From Actinacidiphila acidipaludis (GTDB lineage: Bacteria; Actinomycetota; Actinomycetes; Streptomycetales; Streptomycetaceae): a DNA stretch of 64,000 nt. A program made the translations under genes and the position numbers. This document shows, piece by piece, positions 53,677-62,526 of the stretch. The first letter of the stretch is position 1. The number at the start of each line of letters is the position of its first letter. The notes beneath the pieces are model-generated. The model saw only the letters and a list, made by a program, of their open reading frames with translations. It was not told the DNA's origin and ran no database searches. The DNA lies in NCBI RefSeq assembly GCF_019890725.1, contig NZ_JAINZZ010000002.1, forward strand, positions 124,001 to 188,000, written 5' to 3'.

Positions 53677-54731
53677 GCGACGAAACCGGATCCCACAACG
53701 ACGTGTCAGAAAACCTGCCGAGTGCGCACGGCGGCCACTCCGGCGACGTGGTCAAGCCCGACCCGTTCGCCAACCCCGGCCTGCCGCCGCACGAGTACCG
53801 CCGCCAGGACATCGACGAGAAGGCCGCCAAGCACTCCGAGCGCGTGGTCGCCGGGCTGTTCGGCCTCTCGATGCTCGGGACGATCGGGTTCATCGCCTGC
53901 TTCGTCATCTTCCCGGTGGACAAGATCGTCTACATCTTCCCGTTCGGGCACGTCAGTGCGCTGAACTTCTCGCTCGGCCTCACGCTCGCGGTGGCCCTGC
54001 TCGGCATCGGCGTCGGTGCCGTGCACTGGGCGCGCACGCTGATGAGCGACGAGGAGATCGTCGACGAGCGCCACCGCGCCGACGCCGACGACGAACTGCG
54101 CGAGAACATCCGCCAGCAGTGGATCACCGGCGCCCGGGAGAGCGGTTTCGGACGCCGCAAGCTGATCCGCACCACGATGTACGGTGCGATGGCGCTGGTC
54201 CCGCTCGCCGGTGTGGTCCTGCTGCGCGACCTGGGCCCGCTGCCGGAGGACAAGCTCCGCCACACCCTGTGGTCCAAGGGCAAGGTGCTGATCAACAGCA
54301 ACACCAACCGACCCCTCCGTCCCGAGGACGTCGCCGTCGGCTCGCTGACCTTCGCACAGCCGGAAGGCCTGCAGGAGAGCGACGAGGACTTCCAGCAGCA
54401 GATCGCCAAGGCGGCCCTGATGATCGTCCGGCTCAAGCCGGAGGACATCAAGGACAAGCAGGAGGCCGACTGGGGCCACCAGGGCATCGTGGCCTTCTCC
54501 AAGATCTGCACCCACGTCGGCTGCCCGATCAGCCTCTACGAGCAGCAGACGCACCACGTACTGTGCCCCTGCCACCAGTCGACGTTCGACCTCTCCGACG
54601 GGGCCCGAGTGATCTTCGGGCCGGCGGGTCACCCGCTGCCGCAGCTGCGGATCAGCGTCAACGGCGACGGCAACCTCGTCGCCCTCGGTGACTTCGCAGT
54701 GCCCGTCGGCCCGGCTTTCTGGGAGCGCTGA
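53673..54731 (+). CDS. qcrA: Rieske iron-sulfur protein
   Basis: 352 residues. Charged N-terminus, three membrane helices in the first ~190 residues, then the Rieske domain (about 230-352) with CTHVGC and CPCHQS carrying the two Cys/two His ligands of the 2Fe-2S cluster. Part of the actinobacterial bcc complex. Both ends overlap neighbours (ATGA with qcrC, one shared base with qcrB). Confidence 0.97.
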   Translation: MSDETGSHNDVSENLPSAHGGHSGDVVKPDPFANPGLPPHEYRRQDIDEKAAKHSERVVAGLFGLSMLGTIGFIACFVIFPVDKIVYIFPFGHVSALNFSLGLTLAVALLGIGVGAVHWARTLMSDEEIVDERHRADADDELRENIRQQWITGARESGFGRRKLIRTTMYGAMALVPLAGVVLLRDLGPLPEDKLRHTLWSKGKVLINSNTNRPLRPEDVAVGSLTFAQPEGLQESDEDFQQQIAKAALMIVRLKPEDIKDKQEADWGHQGIVAFSKICTHVGCPISLYEQQTHHVLCPCHQSTFDLSDGARVIFGPAGHPLPQLRISVNGDGNLVALGDFAVPVGPAFWER

Positions 54732-56365
54732 TGAGTACTACGACCGAATCCCCGTCCCGTCGGCAGGCCACTCACCCCGGTGAGCGGATCGCCGAGTGGA
54801 CCGACGGCCGGCTCGGCCTGTACAAGCTGGCCAAGTCGAACCTGCGCAAGATCTTCCCGGACCACTGGTCCTTCATGCTCGGCGAGGTCTGCCTCTACAG
54901 CTTCGTCATCCTCATCCTCACGGGTGTGTACCTGACGCTGTTCTTCCACCCGAGCATGAGCGAGGTCGTCTACCACGGCCCGTACGCGCCGCTGCAGGGC
55001 GTGCGGATGTCGGACGCGTACGCCTCGACCATGCACATCAGCTTCGAGGTCCGCGGTGGTCTGCTGGTCCGGCAGATCCACCACTGGGCCGCGCTGATCT
55101 TCATCGCCGGAATGATCGTGCACATGATGCGCGTCTTCTTCACCGGCGGGTTCCGCAAGCCGCGCGAGATCAACTGGCTGTTCGGCTGGACGCTGCTGTT
55201 CCTCGGCATGTTCACCGGCTTCACCGGTTACTCGCTCCCGGACGACCTGCTGTCCGGCACCGGTGTGCGGTTCATGGAGGGCGCGATCCTGTCGACCCCC
55301 CTGATCGGCACCTACCTGTCGATGTTCCTCTTCGGCGGTGAGTTCCCCGGCCACGACTTCGTGTCCCGGTTCTACTCGGTGCACATCCTGCTGCTGCCGG
55401 GTCTGATGGCCGGTCTGCTGACCGCCCACCTGATCCTGATCTTCTACCACAAGCACACCCAGTTCCCGGGTGCGGGCAAGACCGAGAAGAACGTCGTCGG
55501 CACCCCGCTGCTGCCGATCTACACGGCCAAGGCGGGCGGCTTCTTCTTCCTGGTCTTCGGCGTCATCTCGGCGATCGCCGCGATGGTCACCATCAACCCG
55601 ATCTGGACCATGGGCCCGTACCGGCCGGACCAGGTGTCCACCGGCGCACAGCCCGACTGGTACATGGGCTTCTCCGAGGGCCTGATCCGTGTGATGCCGG
55701 GCTGGGAGATCAGGGCCTGGGGCCACACCCTGGTGCTCGGCGTGTTCATCCCGCTGATGATCTTCCCGCTGGTGCTGATGGCGATCGCCGTCTACCCGTT
55801 CGTGGAGTCCTGGATCACCGGCGACAAGCGCGAGCACCACATCCTGGACCGGCCGCGCAACCGCCCGGTGCGCACCGGCTTCGGTGTGGCCTGGCTGACC
55901 CTGTACTTCGTGCTGCTGATCGGTGGCGGCAACGACATCTGGGCCACGCACTTCCACCTGTCCATCAACGCGATCACCTGGTTCGTCCGGATCGGCTTCT
56001 TCGTGCTGCCGGTGCTGACCTACTGGATCACCAAGCGGATCTGCCTGGGTCTGCAGCGGCGTGACCGCGACAAGGTGCTGCACGGTCGTGAGACCGGCAT
56101 CATCAAGCGGCTGCCGCACGGTGAGTTCATCGAGGTGCACGAGCCCCTCTCGCAGCAGCAGCTGCACGTGCTCACCGCGCACGCCCAACCCCGTCCGATC
56201 GACCTCGGCCCCGAGTTCGACGAGAACGGAGTGGCGCGCAAGACCTCGCCCGTCGCGAAGCTGCAGGCACGTATGTCCCGCAACTTCTACGGCGAGAACA
56301 GCGCCATCCCGAAGCCGACCGCCGAGGAGTTCGAGGAGATCACCGCGGGCCACGGTCACCACTGA
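54731..56365 (+). CDS. qcrB: Cytochrome b subunit of the bcc complex
   Basis: 544 residues; nine membrane helices and a long cytosolic tail (about 430-544), longer than mitochondrial cytochrome b, as is normal in actinobacteria. The haem ligands are in RQIHHWAALIFIAGMIVHM and RFYSVHILLLPGLMAGLLTAH. The quinol-site motif is PDWY (PDWYMGFSEG) in place of PEWY. ATG 54731 shares one base with the qcrA stop. It ends at a strong terminator. Confidence 0.98.
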   Translation: MSTTTESPSRRQATHPGERIAEWTDGRLGLYKLAKSNLRKIFPDHWSFMLGEVCLYSFVILILTGVYLTLFFHPSMSEVVYHGPYAPLQGVRMSDAYASTMHISFEVRGGLLVRQIHHWAALIFIAGMIVHMMRVFFTGGFRKPREINWLFGWTLLFLGMFTGFTGYSLPDDLLSGTGVRFMEGAILSTPLIGTYLSMFLFGGEFPGHDFVSRFYSVHILLLPGLMAGLLTAHLILIFYHKHTQFPGAGKTEKNVVGTPLLPIYTAKAGGFFFLVFGVISAIAAMVTINPIWTMGPYRPDQVSTGAQPDWYMGFSEGLIRVMPGWEIRAWGHTLVLGVFIPLMIFPLVLMAIAVYPFVESWITGDKREHHILDRPRNRPVRTGFGVAWLTLYFVLLIGGGNDIWATHFHLSINAITWFVRIGFFVLPVLTYWITKRICLGLQRRDRDKVLHGRETGIIKRLPHGEFIEVHEPLSQQQLHVLTAHAQPRPIDLGPEFDENGVARKTSPVAKLQARMSRNFYGENSAIPKPTAEEFEEITAGHGHH

Positions 56366-56398
56366 AACCGCGCACCGCGCGGTAGCGTCGCCACACAC

Positions 56399-56439
56399 CG
56401 GGCCGGCCCGGCACCCCTCGGGGGTGCCGGGCCGGCCCG
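56399..56439 (+). terminator. Terminator of the ctaE-qcrCAB operon
   Basis: Perfect 19-bp stem (56399-56417 with 56421-56439) and a TCG loop, 34 bases past the qcrB stop. Confidence 0.95.
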
Positions 56440-56563
56440 CTGTGGCAGGACCCTGCAACCCTCGGGGCGGCCGGGCCGGGCCCGGTCTGGCCGGACCCCT
56501 GTGCCGATAGGGTGAAGGCGCGACTTCCCACTGGCTTCGTCGCCCTATCCAGGAGCGTGACCC

Positions 56564-57628
56564 ATGAGCGTTGTGACACCCGCCGGAGGCGAGACGACGG
56601 CTCCCCGCTCCTGGCCGGAGGTGCTGAGCGCCCTCATGGCCGGTCGTGACCTGACGACGGACGACACCGCCTGGGCGATGAGCCGGATCATGGGCGGCGA
56701 GGCCACCGACGTGCAGATCGCCGGGTTCGCGGTGGCGCTGCGGGCCAAGGGCGAGACCGTCGACGAGGTCACCGGCATGGTGCGGGCGATGTACGAGCAC
56801 GCCAACACCATCGAGGTGCCCGGTCCCAGCGTCGACATCGTCGGTACCGGCGGCGACCGGGCCAAGACCGTCAACATCTCCACGATGTCGGCGATCGTGG
56901 TGGCCGGCACGGGGGCCAAGGTCGTCAAGCACGGCAACCGGGCCTCGTCGTCGGCCAGTGGCGCCTCCGACGTGCTGGGGGAGCTCGGCGTCAACCTGGA
57001 GCTCACCCCCCAGCGGGTGGTGGAGGTCGCCGAGGAGGCCGGCATCACCTTCTGCTTCGCGATCCGCTTCCACCCGGCGCTGCGCCATGTGGCGAAGGCC
57101 CGCGCCGAGTTGGGCGTCGGCACCACCTTCAACTTCCTCGGCCCGCTGACCAACCCCGCCCGGGTCATGGCGCAGGCCACCGGCGTCGCCGACGCGCGCA
57201 TGGCGCCCATCCTGGCCGGCGTGCTCGCCGAACGGGGCTCCTCGGCCCTGGTGTTCCGCGGCGACGACGGCCTGGACGAGCTGACCACCACCGCCACCTC
57301 ACAGGTGTGGGTGGTCCGTGACGGCAAGGTCGAGCAGACCGCGTTCGACCCGCGGGACGTCGGCCTGCCGCTGGTGCCCGTGGAGGCGCTGCGCGGCGCC
57401 GACGCGGCCCACAACGCGGCCGTCGCCCGGCGTCTGCTGGCCGGCGAGACCGGCCCGGTGCGGGACGCCGTCCTCCTCAACTCCGCGGCGGCGCTGGCGG
57501 CTCTGGAGCCGCGCAGCGTGCCGCTGGAGGAGCAGATCGCGGCCGGCCTCGTACGGGCCGCGGAGTCCATCGACTCCGGCGCCGCGGCGGCCGCCCTCGA
57601 ACGCTGGGCGGCGGCGACCCAGGCCTGA
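56564..57628 (+). CDS. trpD: Anthranilate phosphoribosyltransferase
   Basis: Adds phosphoribosyl to anthranilate, the second tryptophan-specific step. 354 residues. [14 protein letters not shown] near residue 90 binds phosphoribosyl pyrophosphate, and [21 protein letters not shown] is diagnostic. The other trp genes are not here, so trpD is detached from them. ATG 56564. A TAGGGT (-10-like) stands about 50 bases upstream. Confidence 0.96.
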   Translation: MSVVTPAGGETTAPRSWPEVLSALMAGRDLTTDDTAWAMSRIMGGEATDVQIAGFAVALRAKGETVDEVTGMVRAMYEHANTIEVPGPSVDIVGTGGDRAKTVNISTMSAIVVAGTGAKVVKHGNRASSSASGASDVLGELGVNLELTPQRVVEVAEEAGITFCFAIRFHPALRHVAKARAELGVGTTFNFLGPLTNPARVMAQATGVADARMAPILAGVLAERGSSALVFRGDDGLDELTTTATSQVWVVRDGKVEQTAFDPRDVGLPLVPVEALRGADAAHNAAVARRLLAGETGPVRDAVLLNSAAALAALEPRSVPLEEQIAAGLVRAAESIDSGAAAAALERWAAATQA

Positions 57629-57670
57629 CGTCCGGGCGAGGCGCCGTCCGTCCACGGTGCGGACGGCGCC

Positions 57671-57698
57671 TTGCACGCCGGCACGTGTATGGCACAAT
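57671..57698 (+). promoter_or_regulatory. Promoter upstream of the SAM-IV riboswitch
   Basis: TTGCAC (57671-57676), a 16-base spacer, and CACAAT (57693-57698). Transcription would begin about at 57705, where the riboswitch fold starts at 57707. Confidence 0.65.
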
Positions 57699-57706
57699 GC
57701 TTTCCA

Positions 57707-57825
57707 GGTCACGAGTGACAGCGCAAAGGCCCCGGCTCGCTGTCCGGCAACCCTCCGTCCGAGGCGGGGTGCCCCGGGTGATGACCAGGCTGTGAGCAGC
57801 AAGGCTCGCAGCAAGCCGGACATGG
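57707..57825 (+). ncRNA. SAM-IV-type riboswitch
   Basis: Secondary structure as in the SAM-I/SAM-IV clan: P1 GGTCA (57707-57711) with TGACC (57782-57786); P2 GACAGCG (57717-57723) with CGCTGTC (57738-57744); conserved CCGGCAACCCTCC in the core; GGGGTGCCCCGGGTGA before the closing P1 strand. A 9-bp hairpin with one G-U pair (57789-57797 with 57804-57812) follows, as expected for SAM-IV, whose 3' part differs from SAM-I. SAM binding would lower expression of the downstream class V enzyme gene. Confidence 0.85.
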
Positions 57826-57836
57826 GGAGTTCTTTC

Positions 57837-57857
57837 ATGAGCAAGCGAATGCGATAG
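57837..57857 (+). CDS. Six-codon ORF (MSKRMR) after the riboswitch
   Basis: ATG AGC AAG CGA ATG CGA TAG, with a strong GGGGAG ribosome-binding site 7 bases before the ATG. The product would be a basic hexapeptide. A 5-bp hairpin (57857-57861 with 57866-57870) begins at its stop codon. Leader-peptide control is one explanation; there is no cysteine or run of one amino acid. It may also be a relic or noise. Confidence 0.5.
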   Translation: MSKRMR

Positions 57858-58000
57858 GGCCTGCCGGCCCCGGTTCTGCGTTTCCACTGCACTTCCGTCC
57901 GCTTCTTCCTTCCGCTGTCAGCGCCGCCCGCAGGTGTGGCCGCCGTGTGTTCCGGCGTGCCCCGCGGCGGCCGACTTCGCCTGCCTTCCTGGAGTTCGTC

Positions 58001-59419
58001 ATGACCGTGACCACCGCCGCCCCCGTGCCCGCCGCTGCCGCCCGCCCCGCAGCCGGCTCGGACGCCTGCGCCGACGCCGGGATCTGTGCGCCGCTGCCGG
58101 TGCTCGGCCGGGACGTTTCCGTCCCGCTGGTGACCGGCGGCGAGGTGACCTACGCGGCACTGGACTACGCGGCCAGCGCGCCGGCCCTGCAGCGGGTCTG
58201 GGACGACGTGGCCGCCTACGCGCCGTACTACGGCAGCGTCCACCGCGGCGCCGGGTACCTCTCCCAGCTGTCCACCGACCTCTTCGAGCAGAGCCGGGAG
58301 ACCGTCGCCCGCTTCCTCGGCTGCCGTGAGGACGACCAGGTGGTGTTCACCCGGTCCACCACCGACTCGCTCAACCTGCTGGCCGCCGCGCTGCCTTCGG
58401 GCACCCATGTCTTCGTCTTCGAGACCGAGCACCACGCCGCGCTGCTGCCGTGGCGGCGGGCCGCGGACGCCACCGTCAGCTGCCTGCCCGCGCCGCGCAC
58501 CCCCGAGCAGGCCGTCGCCGCGCTCGACGTGGCCCTGCACGCCGCGGCCAAGGGCCCCAAGCTGGTGTGCGTCACCGGCGCCTCCAATGTGACCGGCGAG
58601 ATCTGGCCGGTCCGTGAACTGGCCGCCGCCGCGCACCGGCACGGCGCCCGCATCGTCCTGGACGCCGCCCAGCTCGCCCCGCACCACGCGGTGGACATCG
58701 CCGAACTCGACGTGGACTGGGTCGCGTTCTCCGGGCACAAGCTCTACGCGCCGTTCGGCGCGGGCGTCCTGGCCGGACGGGCGGACTGGCTGCGCGAGGC
58801 CGAGCCGTACCTCGCCGGCGGCGGCGCCACCCGAACCGTCGGTCGCGGTGCGCACGGCGGGCTCGACGTCGAGTGGCACACCTCGGTGGCCCGGCACGAG
58901 GCCGGCTCACCGAACGTCATCGGCGCGTACGCCGTCGCCTCGGCGTGCCGCGCGCTGACCGAGGCCGGCCTGGACCGGCTCGCGGAGCGCGAGCAGCAGT
59001 TGCTGCGGCGGCTCCGGGAGGGGCTGGCGGAGATCCCGCAGGTGCGGGTGCTGTCGCTGTTCGGCGAGGACTCCGCGCGGGTCGGCGTGCTGTCGTTCGT
59101 CGTGGACGGATGGAACAGCTCGCACTTCGCCGCGGCGCTGTCGGCCGAGCACGGGATCGGCGTGCGCGACGGGCTGTTCTGCGCGCACCCGCTGGTGCGG
59201 GTCCTGCTCGACGCGGAGCCCGGGGAGCCGGGGGAGTGCGGGGCGCCCGACGCCGCGCCCGGCGACCGGGCGCTCAACGCGATCCGCGTCAGCTTCGGGG
59301 CGGGGACGCCCGAGGAGCACGTCACGCGCTTCCTGGCGGCCACGCGGTCCCTGGTCCGTCAGGGCGCGGTGTGGAAGTACCGCACCGAGGCCGGCCGTTG
59401 CGTCCCCCTCAAGGCCTAG
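58001..59419 (+). CDS. Class V PLP-dependent aminotransferase / cysteine desulfurase-like enzyme
   Basis: 472 residues. An N-terminal extension of about 40 residues contains two cysteines (ACADAGICAPLPV). Then the class V fold follows: FETEHHAALLPWRRA, VTGASNVTGEIWPV, and FSGHKLYAPFGAG with the PLP lysine. Near the C-terminus no obvious desulfurase SSGSAC loop is seen. The gene follows a SAM-IV riboswitch, so a role in sulfur or methionine metabolism is inferred. ATG 58001 with GGAG upstream. Leader 57858-58000 contains a pyrimidine-rich stretch. Confidence 0.88.
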   Translation: MTVTTAAPVPAAAARPAAGSDACADAGICAPLPVLGRDVSVPLVTGGEVTYAALDYAASAPALQRVWDDVAAYAPYYGSVHRGAGYLSQLSTDLFEQSRETVARFLGCREDDQVVFTRSTTDSLNLLAAALPSGTHVFVFETEHHAALLPWRRAADATVSCLPAPRTPEQAVAALDVALHAAAKGPKLVCVTGASNVTGEIWPVRELAAAAHRHGARIVLDAAQLAPHHAVDIAELDVDWVAFSGHKLYAPFGAGVLAGRADWLREAEPYLAGGGATRTVGRGAHGGLDVEWHTSVARHEAGSPNVIGAYAVASACRALTEAGLDRLAEREQQLLRRLREGLAEIPQVRVLSLFGEDSARVGVLSFVVDGWNSSHFAAALSAEHGIGVRDGLFCAHPLVRVLLDAEPGEPGECGAPDAAPGDRALNAIRVSFGAGTPEEHVTRFLAATRSLVRQGAVWKYRTEAGRCVPLKA

Positions 59420-59431
59420 GGCCTCCCGGGC

Positions 59432-59713
59432 TCAGGAGTCCAGGCCGATGGCGAAGGCGGCCTCGAGGTCGTGCTGGCTGTAGGTGCGGAACGCGACATG
59501 CGTGTCCGTCACCTCGACACCGGGAATCTTGCTGATCCGCCCGGGAATCACGTCCGCGAGGTCGTCGTGCCGCGCCACCCGCACCAGTGCGATCAGGTCG
59601 TAGTTCCCGGTCACTGAGTACACCTCGCTGACGTGCTCCAGTGCGGCGATCGCCTCCGCGATCTCCGGGATCCGGTCGACAGACGTCTTGATGAGCACGA
59701 TCGCGGTGATCAC
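59432..59713 (-). CDS. Stand-alone Lrp/AsnC ligand-binding (RAM) domain protein
   Basis: 93 residues. MITAIVLIKTSVDRIPEIAEAI and VYSVTGNYDLIALVRV are typical of the RAM domain; the HTH domain of Lrp is absent. Such proteins may bind amino acids or modify full-length Lrp regulators. GTG 59713 overlaps the stop of the upstream rhomboid gene by 4 bases, so translation is coupled. Confidence 0.93.
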   Translation of the reverse strand: MITAIVLIKTSVDRIPEIAEAIAALEHVSEVYSVTGNYDLIALVRVARHDDLADVIPGRISKIPGVEVTDTHVAFRTYSQHDLEAAFAIGLDS

Positions 59714-60489
59714 GGCGGGATGTCTCCTTGGGTCGACCTGATGACGAGGCTCACCTTACGCCGTGGCCGGTAGCACACCCACGCGCAGAGGAACCCGAAG
59801 GCGAAGCCGACCACGTGCGCCAGATAGGCGATGCCCGGGCCGCCCCGCGCGGTCTGCGCGGCCAGCCACTGGAGCACGAACCAGAAGCCCAGCACCATCC
59901 ACGCCGGGAAGCGCAGCGGGATGAAGAAGAGGAACGGGAACAGGCTGGTCACCCGCGCCCGCGGATACAGGTAGAGGTACGCCCCGAGCGCCCCGGAGAT
60001 CGCCCCCGACGCCCCCACCAGGCTCTGGGTGTCGTCGGTGTGCGCGACGGCGAACCCGTAGGTCGCCAGGTATCCCGCGACCAGGTAGAACAGCGCGAAC
60101 CGCACGCGTCCCATGCGGTTCTCCACGTTGTCGCCGAAGACGTAGAGGAAGAGCATGTTGCCGACCAGGTGCAGCCAGCCCCCGTGCAGGAACATCGCGG
60201 TGAACACCGAGAGGAACGGAATCTTGGTGTAGGCGGGCGGCGGCGGGCACCCCTGCGGCAGCGGCAGCCGGTCCACCGGGAGGGTGCCGTGGAACAGTTC
60301 GCCCGGGATCACCCCCCAGCGGTCGAAGTAGACCGCCTGCTCGCACTGGAGCGCGTGACCGTGCCCGTAGGAAGGGGTGAAACCGGACAGCGGGCCGAGC
60401 AGGAACACCACGGTGCACAGGGCGATCAGCGTGTACGTCACCACCGGCGTGCGGCGGACCGGGTTCTTGTCGTACACCGGGATGACCAT
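59710..60489 (-). CDS. Rhomboid-family intramembrane serine protease
   Basis: 259 residues, six or seven membrane helices. Catalytic Ser161 in GASGAISG and His225 in AHVVGFAFG form the rhomboid dyad. WLHLVGNMLFLYVFGDNVE is the conserved helix. It is predicted active, unlike the rhomboid-like protein at 26873-27595. ATG 60489; the in-frame reading to 60627 is less likely. It is followed by the overlapping Lrp-like gene. Confidence 0.93.
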   Translation of the reverse strand: MVIPVYDKNPVRRTPVVTYTLIALCTVVFLLGPLSGFTPSYGHGHALQCEQAVYFDRWGVIPGELFHGTLPVDRLPLPQGCPPPPAYTKIPFLSVFTAMFLHGGWLHLVGNMLFLYVFGDNVENRMGRVRFALFYLVAGYLATYGFAVAHTDDTQSLVGASGAISGALGAYLYLYPRARVTSLFPFLFFIPLRFPAWMVLGFWFVLQWLAAQTARGGPGIAYLAHVVGFAFGFLCAWVCYRPRRKVSLVIRSTQGDIPP

Positions 60490-60793
60490 GCCCTGATCAT
60501 GACGGATGGTACGTAACGGGCAAAGGCCGCCTCGCCGCAGCGCGCCGTACCTCCGAGGCCGTAGGGTGACCGGGACACACGCCCGATGTCCGGCCGTCGT
60601 GATCCGGACGACCGGAGCCGGCGGCACGGACGACGACGCGGTGCGCGCTTCCGGGACGGGTTGACCCGGGTAACGGGGACAATGGAAGCAGGAGGCGGCG
60701 GCCGCAGGGATCTGAGGGGGCCGGGAGGGCGTCGCTCATCCGACCGACACCGACGGGTGACCGTCCGGTGCGGACCTCGGACGGGAGTGAGTG
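60490..60793. other. Divergent intergenic region, no gene seen
   Basis: About 300 bases between the rhomboid and NYN genes. I see TTGACC at about 60660 but no convincing -10 at the right distance, and no clear palindrome or RNA element. Confidence 0.5.
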
Positions 60794-62176
60794 GTGGACG
60801 ATAGCGGCGGCGTTCCGGGCGCCGAGGCGGGCGCGGAGCGGGCACAGGGCGACGGTGAGCCCCTGCTCGACCGGCCGCTGCCCGAGGGTGTCCGGCATCG
60901 TGTCGTCACCATCGCCGCGGACGCCTTCGGCGGGTTCACCTACCCCGAGCTGCCGGTGTCCCTGCGACCGTACGCCCGGTTCACCCCCTCCAGACGTGTG
61001 AAGTACGCGGCGACCGCGCTGGCCGCCGCCCTGGAGTCCGACGCGGCGTTCCGGCAGAAGGTCGCCGCCAAGCTGCGCGAGTCCCAGCCCGACCTCACCG
61101 GCGCGCTCGACGCCGGCACCCCGCCGCCCGCCGCCGACCCGCTGGACGTGGCGGCGGCCGCGTACCTGCTGCGTCCGGCCGGCTGGGCCAAGCTCGTCGC
61201 CACCGCGGGCGAGGAGGCGCAGCGCGCCGACGCCGAGCGGGCCGACGAGGAGACGCTGCGCGAACTGGCCGCGCTGCGCGAGGAGGTGGAGTCGCTGCAC
61301 GCCCACGCGCGCAGCGAGGCCGCCCGCGCGCGGGCCGAACTCGACGGCGTCCGCAAGGAGAGCGACGCGCTGCACCGCAAGCTGCGGGCCGCGCTCAGCG
61401 ACGTCAAACGCGCCGAGGCCGCGCAGCGCAAGCTGCAGGCCGAACTGGACGAGGTGCGGGCCGCCGCCGCGCAGGACAAGGCGGCGGCGGACAGCGAGGC
61501 CCGGCGGCTGCGGGCCCGGCTGGCCGAGGCGGAGTCGGTGGTGGAGGCCGGCCGAAAGGCCGCCCGCGAGGGCCGCAGCACCGAGGACGTACGGCTGCGG
61601 CTGCTGCTCGACACCGTGCTGGACGCGGCCGCCGGTCTGCGCCGCGAACTGGCCCTGCCGCCGCGGGACACCCTCGGGGTGCGGCCCGCCGACACGGTGG
61701 ACGCGGTCGCCCCCGGGCAGTTCAGCGCCCGCGACATCGCCACCCGCGCGCTCTCCGACACCGACCCCGCGCTGCTGGACCAGCTGCTCGCGCTGCCCCA
61801 GGCGCACCTGGTGGTGGACGGCTACAACGTCACCAAGACCGGCTATCCGTCGATGCCGTTGGAGAAGCAGCGGCTGCGGCTGCTCGGCGGGCTCGCCGCA
61901 CTGGCCGCGCAGAGCGGCGCCGAGGTGACGTGCGTCTTCGACGGCGCGGACCTGGACATGCCGGTGCTGCTCGCGCCGCCGCGCGGCGTCCGGGTGCTGT
62001 TCTCCAAGGCCGGTGAGACCGCGGACGAGTTGATCCGCCGCCTGGTGCGGGCCGAACCGCCCGGGCGGCAGATCGTGGTGGTCTCCGCGGACCGCGAGGT
62101 GGCCGACGGCGTCGCCAAGGCCGGTGCGCGCCCGGTCGCTTCGACGCTGCTGCTGCGCCGGCTCGCCCGCGTCTGA
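60794..62176 (+). CDS. NYN/PIN-like nuclease-domain protein with coiled coil
   Basis: About 460 residues. The N-terminal part (to ~130) is of unknown fold; a long charged coiled coil (about 130-270, Ala/Glu/Arg heptads) precedes a C-terminal NYN domain (about 335-460): HLVVDGYNVTKTGYP, CVFDGADLDMP and ADELIRRLV, with the acidic residues expected of the YacP-like PIN fold. Probably an RNase or RNA-binding protein. Two GTG starts, 60791 and 60794; GGGAG spacing favours 60794. Confidence 0.88.
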   Translation: MDDSGGVPGAEAGAERAQGDGEPLLDRPLPEGVRHRVVTIAADAFGGFTYPELPVSLRPYARFTPSRRVKYAATALAAALESDAAFRQKVAAKLRESQPDLTGALDAGTPPPAADPLDVAAAAYLLRPAGWAKLVATAGEEAQRADAERADEETLRELAALREEVESLHAHARSEAARARAELDGVRKESDALHRKLRAALSDVKRAEAAQRKLQAELDEVRAAAAQDKAAADSEARRLRARLAEAESVVEAGRKAAREGRSTEDVRLRLLLDTVLDAAAGLRRELALPPRDTLGVRPADTVDAVAPGQFSARDIATRALSDTDPALLDQLLALPQAHLVVDGYNVTKTGYPSMPLEKQRLRLLGGLAALAAQSGAEVTCVFDGADLDMPVLLAPPRGVRVLFSKAGETADELIRRLVRAEPPGRQIVVVSADREVADGVAKAGARPVASTLLLRRLARV

Positions 62177-62417
62177 CAGCGGGCCCCGCGACCCGCCCTG
62201 CCCGGCCGGTCTCCGCCCGCTGCGTTCGGGGCTTGTGCCCGCAGTGTCGGATTCGGCGGGAATTCCGGCGAACGCCCGTACATGACATGGGTGTTCACCA
62301 CTTGGGCGCTACCGGGCGTCGTTTCGCCCTCACGGCGCGTACGACAGCCGTAAAGAATGTGCGAAACGATCGAGATTTTGCCTACAAGGATTTGAACCGA
62401 TCACAGTTCCATCACTA
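62177..62417 (+). promoter_or_regulatory. Leader/promoter region upstream of the c-di-AMP riboswitch
   Basis: About 240 bases without a gene. An AT-richer stretch at 62336-62400 (for example GATTTTGCCTACAAGGATTTG) is the likeliest promoter for the riboswitch transcript. I could not fix -35 and -10. Confidence 0.4.
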
Positions 62418-62513
62418 AGGTCGGGCGTCGAACCTCCGCGCAGTCGATCATCCAACCCGGGTGGCGCTCGGAGGCCGCCCGCCAGCTGAACCGGTAGGCG
62501 GCTGAAGGAAGAA
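62418..62513 (+). ncRNA. Probable c-di-AMP riboswitch (ydaO/yuaA leader)
   Basis: The leader contains CCTCCG (62433-62438) pairing with CGGAGG (62469-62474), and GCCGCC (62474-62479) pairing with GGCGGC (62497-62502). The strand GCTGAACCGGTAGGCGGCTGAAGG fits, from memory, the actinobacterial ydaO core, which often precedes cell-wall hydrolase genes such as rpf and NlpC/P60. Here too the next gene is an NlpC/P60 hydrolase, 14 bases later. The name is from memory of the consensus. Confidence 0.72.
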
Positions 62514-62526
62514 GGAGCTCGCCTTC

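Noticed and set aside
62380-62402. GGTTCAAATCC-like stretch on the minus strand (GGATTTGAACC on plus), similar to a tRNA T-loop
   Set aside because: The flanking bases do not form the five-base T stem and no acceptor, D or anticodon arms are present.
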